Positions 63,728-64,000 of a DNA stretch of 64,000 nt are shown here, piece after piece; positions within the stretch are counted from its first letter, which is position 1, and the number at the start of each line of letters is the position of its first letter. The position numbers were made by a program, and so were the translations under genes. This DNA is from Bifidobacterium actinocoloniiforme DSM 22766 (lineage in GTDB: Bacteria; Actinomycetota; Actinomycetes; Actinomycetales; Bifidobacteriaceae). Below the pieces are notes generated by a model. That model did no database searches. It was not told where the DNA came from and worked only from the letters and a program-made list of their open reading frames with translations. Where the stretch lies: NCBI RefSeq assembly GCF_001263395.1, contig NZ_CP011786.1, positions 1,612,001-1,676,000 of the forward strand, given 5' to 3'.

Positions 63728-64000
63728 ATGAAAAGGCCCGAAAAGGAAAAGGTGGTCGCCGAGTTCACGGACAAGTTCCGTGAGGCGGACGCGGTCATCC
63801 TCACCGAGTACCGCGGGCTCACCGTTCCGCAGATCTCCGACCTGCGGGACAAGCTAGGCCGCGAGTCTTCCTATGCTGTGACCAAGAACACCCTGGCCCG
63901 CATTGCGGCCAAGGAGGCGGGCATCGAGGGTCTGGACGACCTTATCTCCGGTCCTTGCGCCGTCGCTTTCGTCAAGGGCGATTACGTTGAGGCCGCCAAG
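63728..64000 (+). CDS. rplJ: 50S ribosomal protein L10, 3' end outside window
   Basis: 91 codons visible from ATG 63728 (GGGAAGGA upstream), open at the right edge. [34 protein letters not shown] and [12 protein letters not shown] are standard L10. It forms the ribosomal stalk base with L7/L12, whose gene is expected next. Confidence 0.96.
   Translation, partial: MKRPEKEKVVAEFTDKFREADAVILTEYRGLTVPQISDLRDKLGRESSYAVTKNTLARIAAKEAGIEGLDDLISGPCAVAFVKGDYVEAAK

Overview
The window comes from a high-GC actinobacterium, almost certainly a Bifidobacterium or close relative. The main evidence is a single-polypeptide type I fatty acid synthase of 3129 residues. It follows birA, a fused biotin carboxylase/carrier protein and an acyl-CoA carboxylase beta subunit, and an AcpS-type transferase lies downstream. 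A PepC bleomycin-hydrolase-type peptidase, rpsO-pnp and an L10 leader fit the same group. No species is claimed.

Core block 1 (1-24.5 kb). A SNF2 helicase cut by the left edge is followed by a compact unit: RidA, an HAAAP permease, a CyuA-type cysteine desulfidase and a YheO-like regulator. It reads as cysteine uptake and desulfuration, with RidA clearing the aminoacrylate by-product. A PucR/FasR-like regulator is divergent from birA-acc-acc-fas, the complete malonyl-CoA and fatty acid route. A frameshifted PH-like gene, a TetR regulator and acpS follow.

Accessory block (24.5-48.5 kb, visibly lower GC in parts). Poly-C tracts, an intact tRNA-Gly(TCC), a ribokinase pseudogene, surface-protein debris and a 1052-residue IPKTG-anchored surface protein lie between two ~185-bp direct repeats. 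The repeats carry tRNA-Gly-like remnants, which suggests a decayed island. A complete type I-E CRISPR-Cas locus follows: cas3, cse1, cse2, cas7, cas5, cas6e, cas1, cas2, a leader, and 81 repeats with 80 spacers. Beyond the array come a small minus-strand gene, a fossil array of at least eight decayed repeats that keep the ~61-nt period, a second small gene and an isolated diverged repeat pair.

The most interesting signal is a two-repeat degenerate mini-array (35116-35193) in the cas3-cse1 intergenic region. It lies just downstream of a promoter-like sequence, its hairpins are kept by compensatory base changes, and its guide-like sequence resembles the spacer after the first fossil repeat. It could be a crRNA-like regulator or a Cas6e-cleavable 5' UTR of the Cascade operon.

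Core block 2 (48.5-64 kb). An OFA-like MFS transporter has a perfect Shine-Dalgarno sequence in front of an ATC codon. Then come rpsO, pnp with a long RDR-rich tail, LemA and a DUF2207 membrane protein, an aldo/keto reductase, a YfiH-type laccase-domain protein, a divergent pyroglutamyl peptidase, a DivIVA-like coiled-coil protein, PepC, an MTA/SAH nucleosidase, and the L10 leader with the start of rplJ at the right edge.
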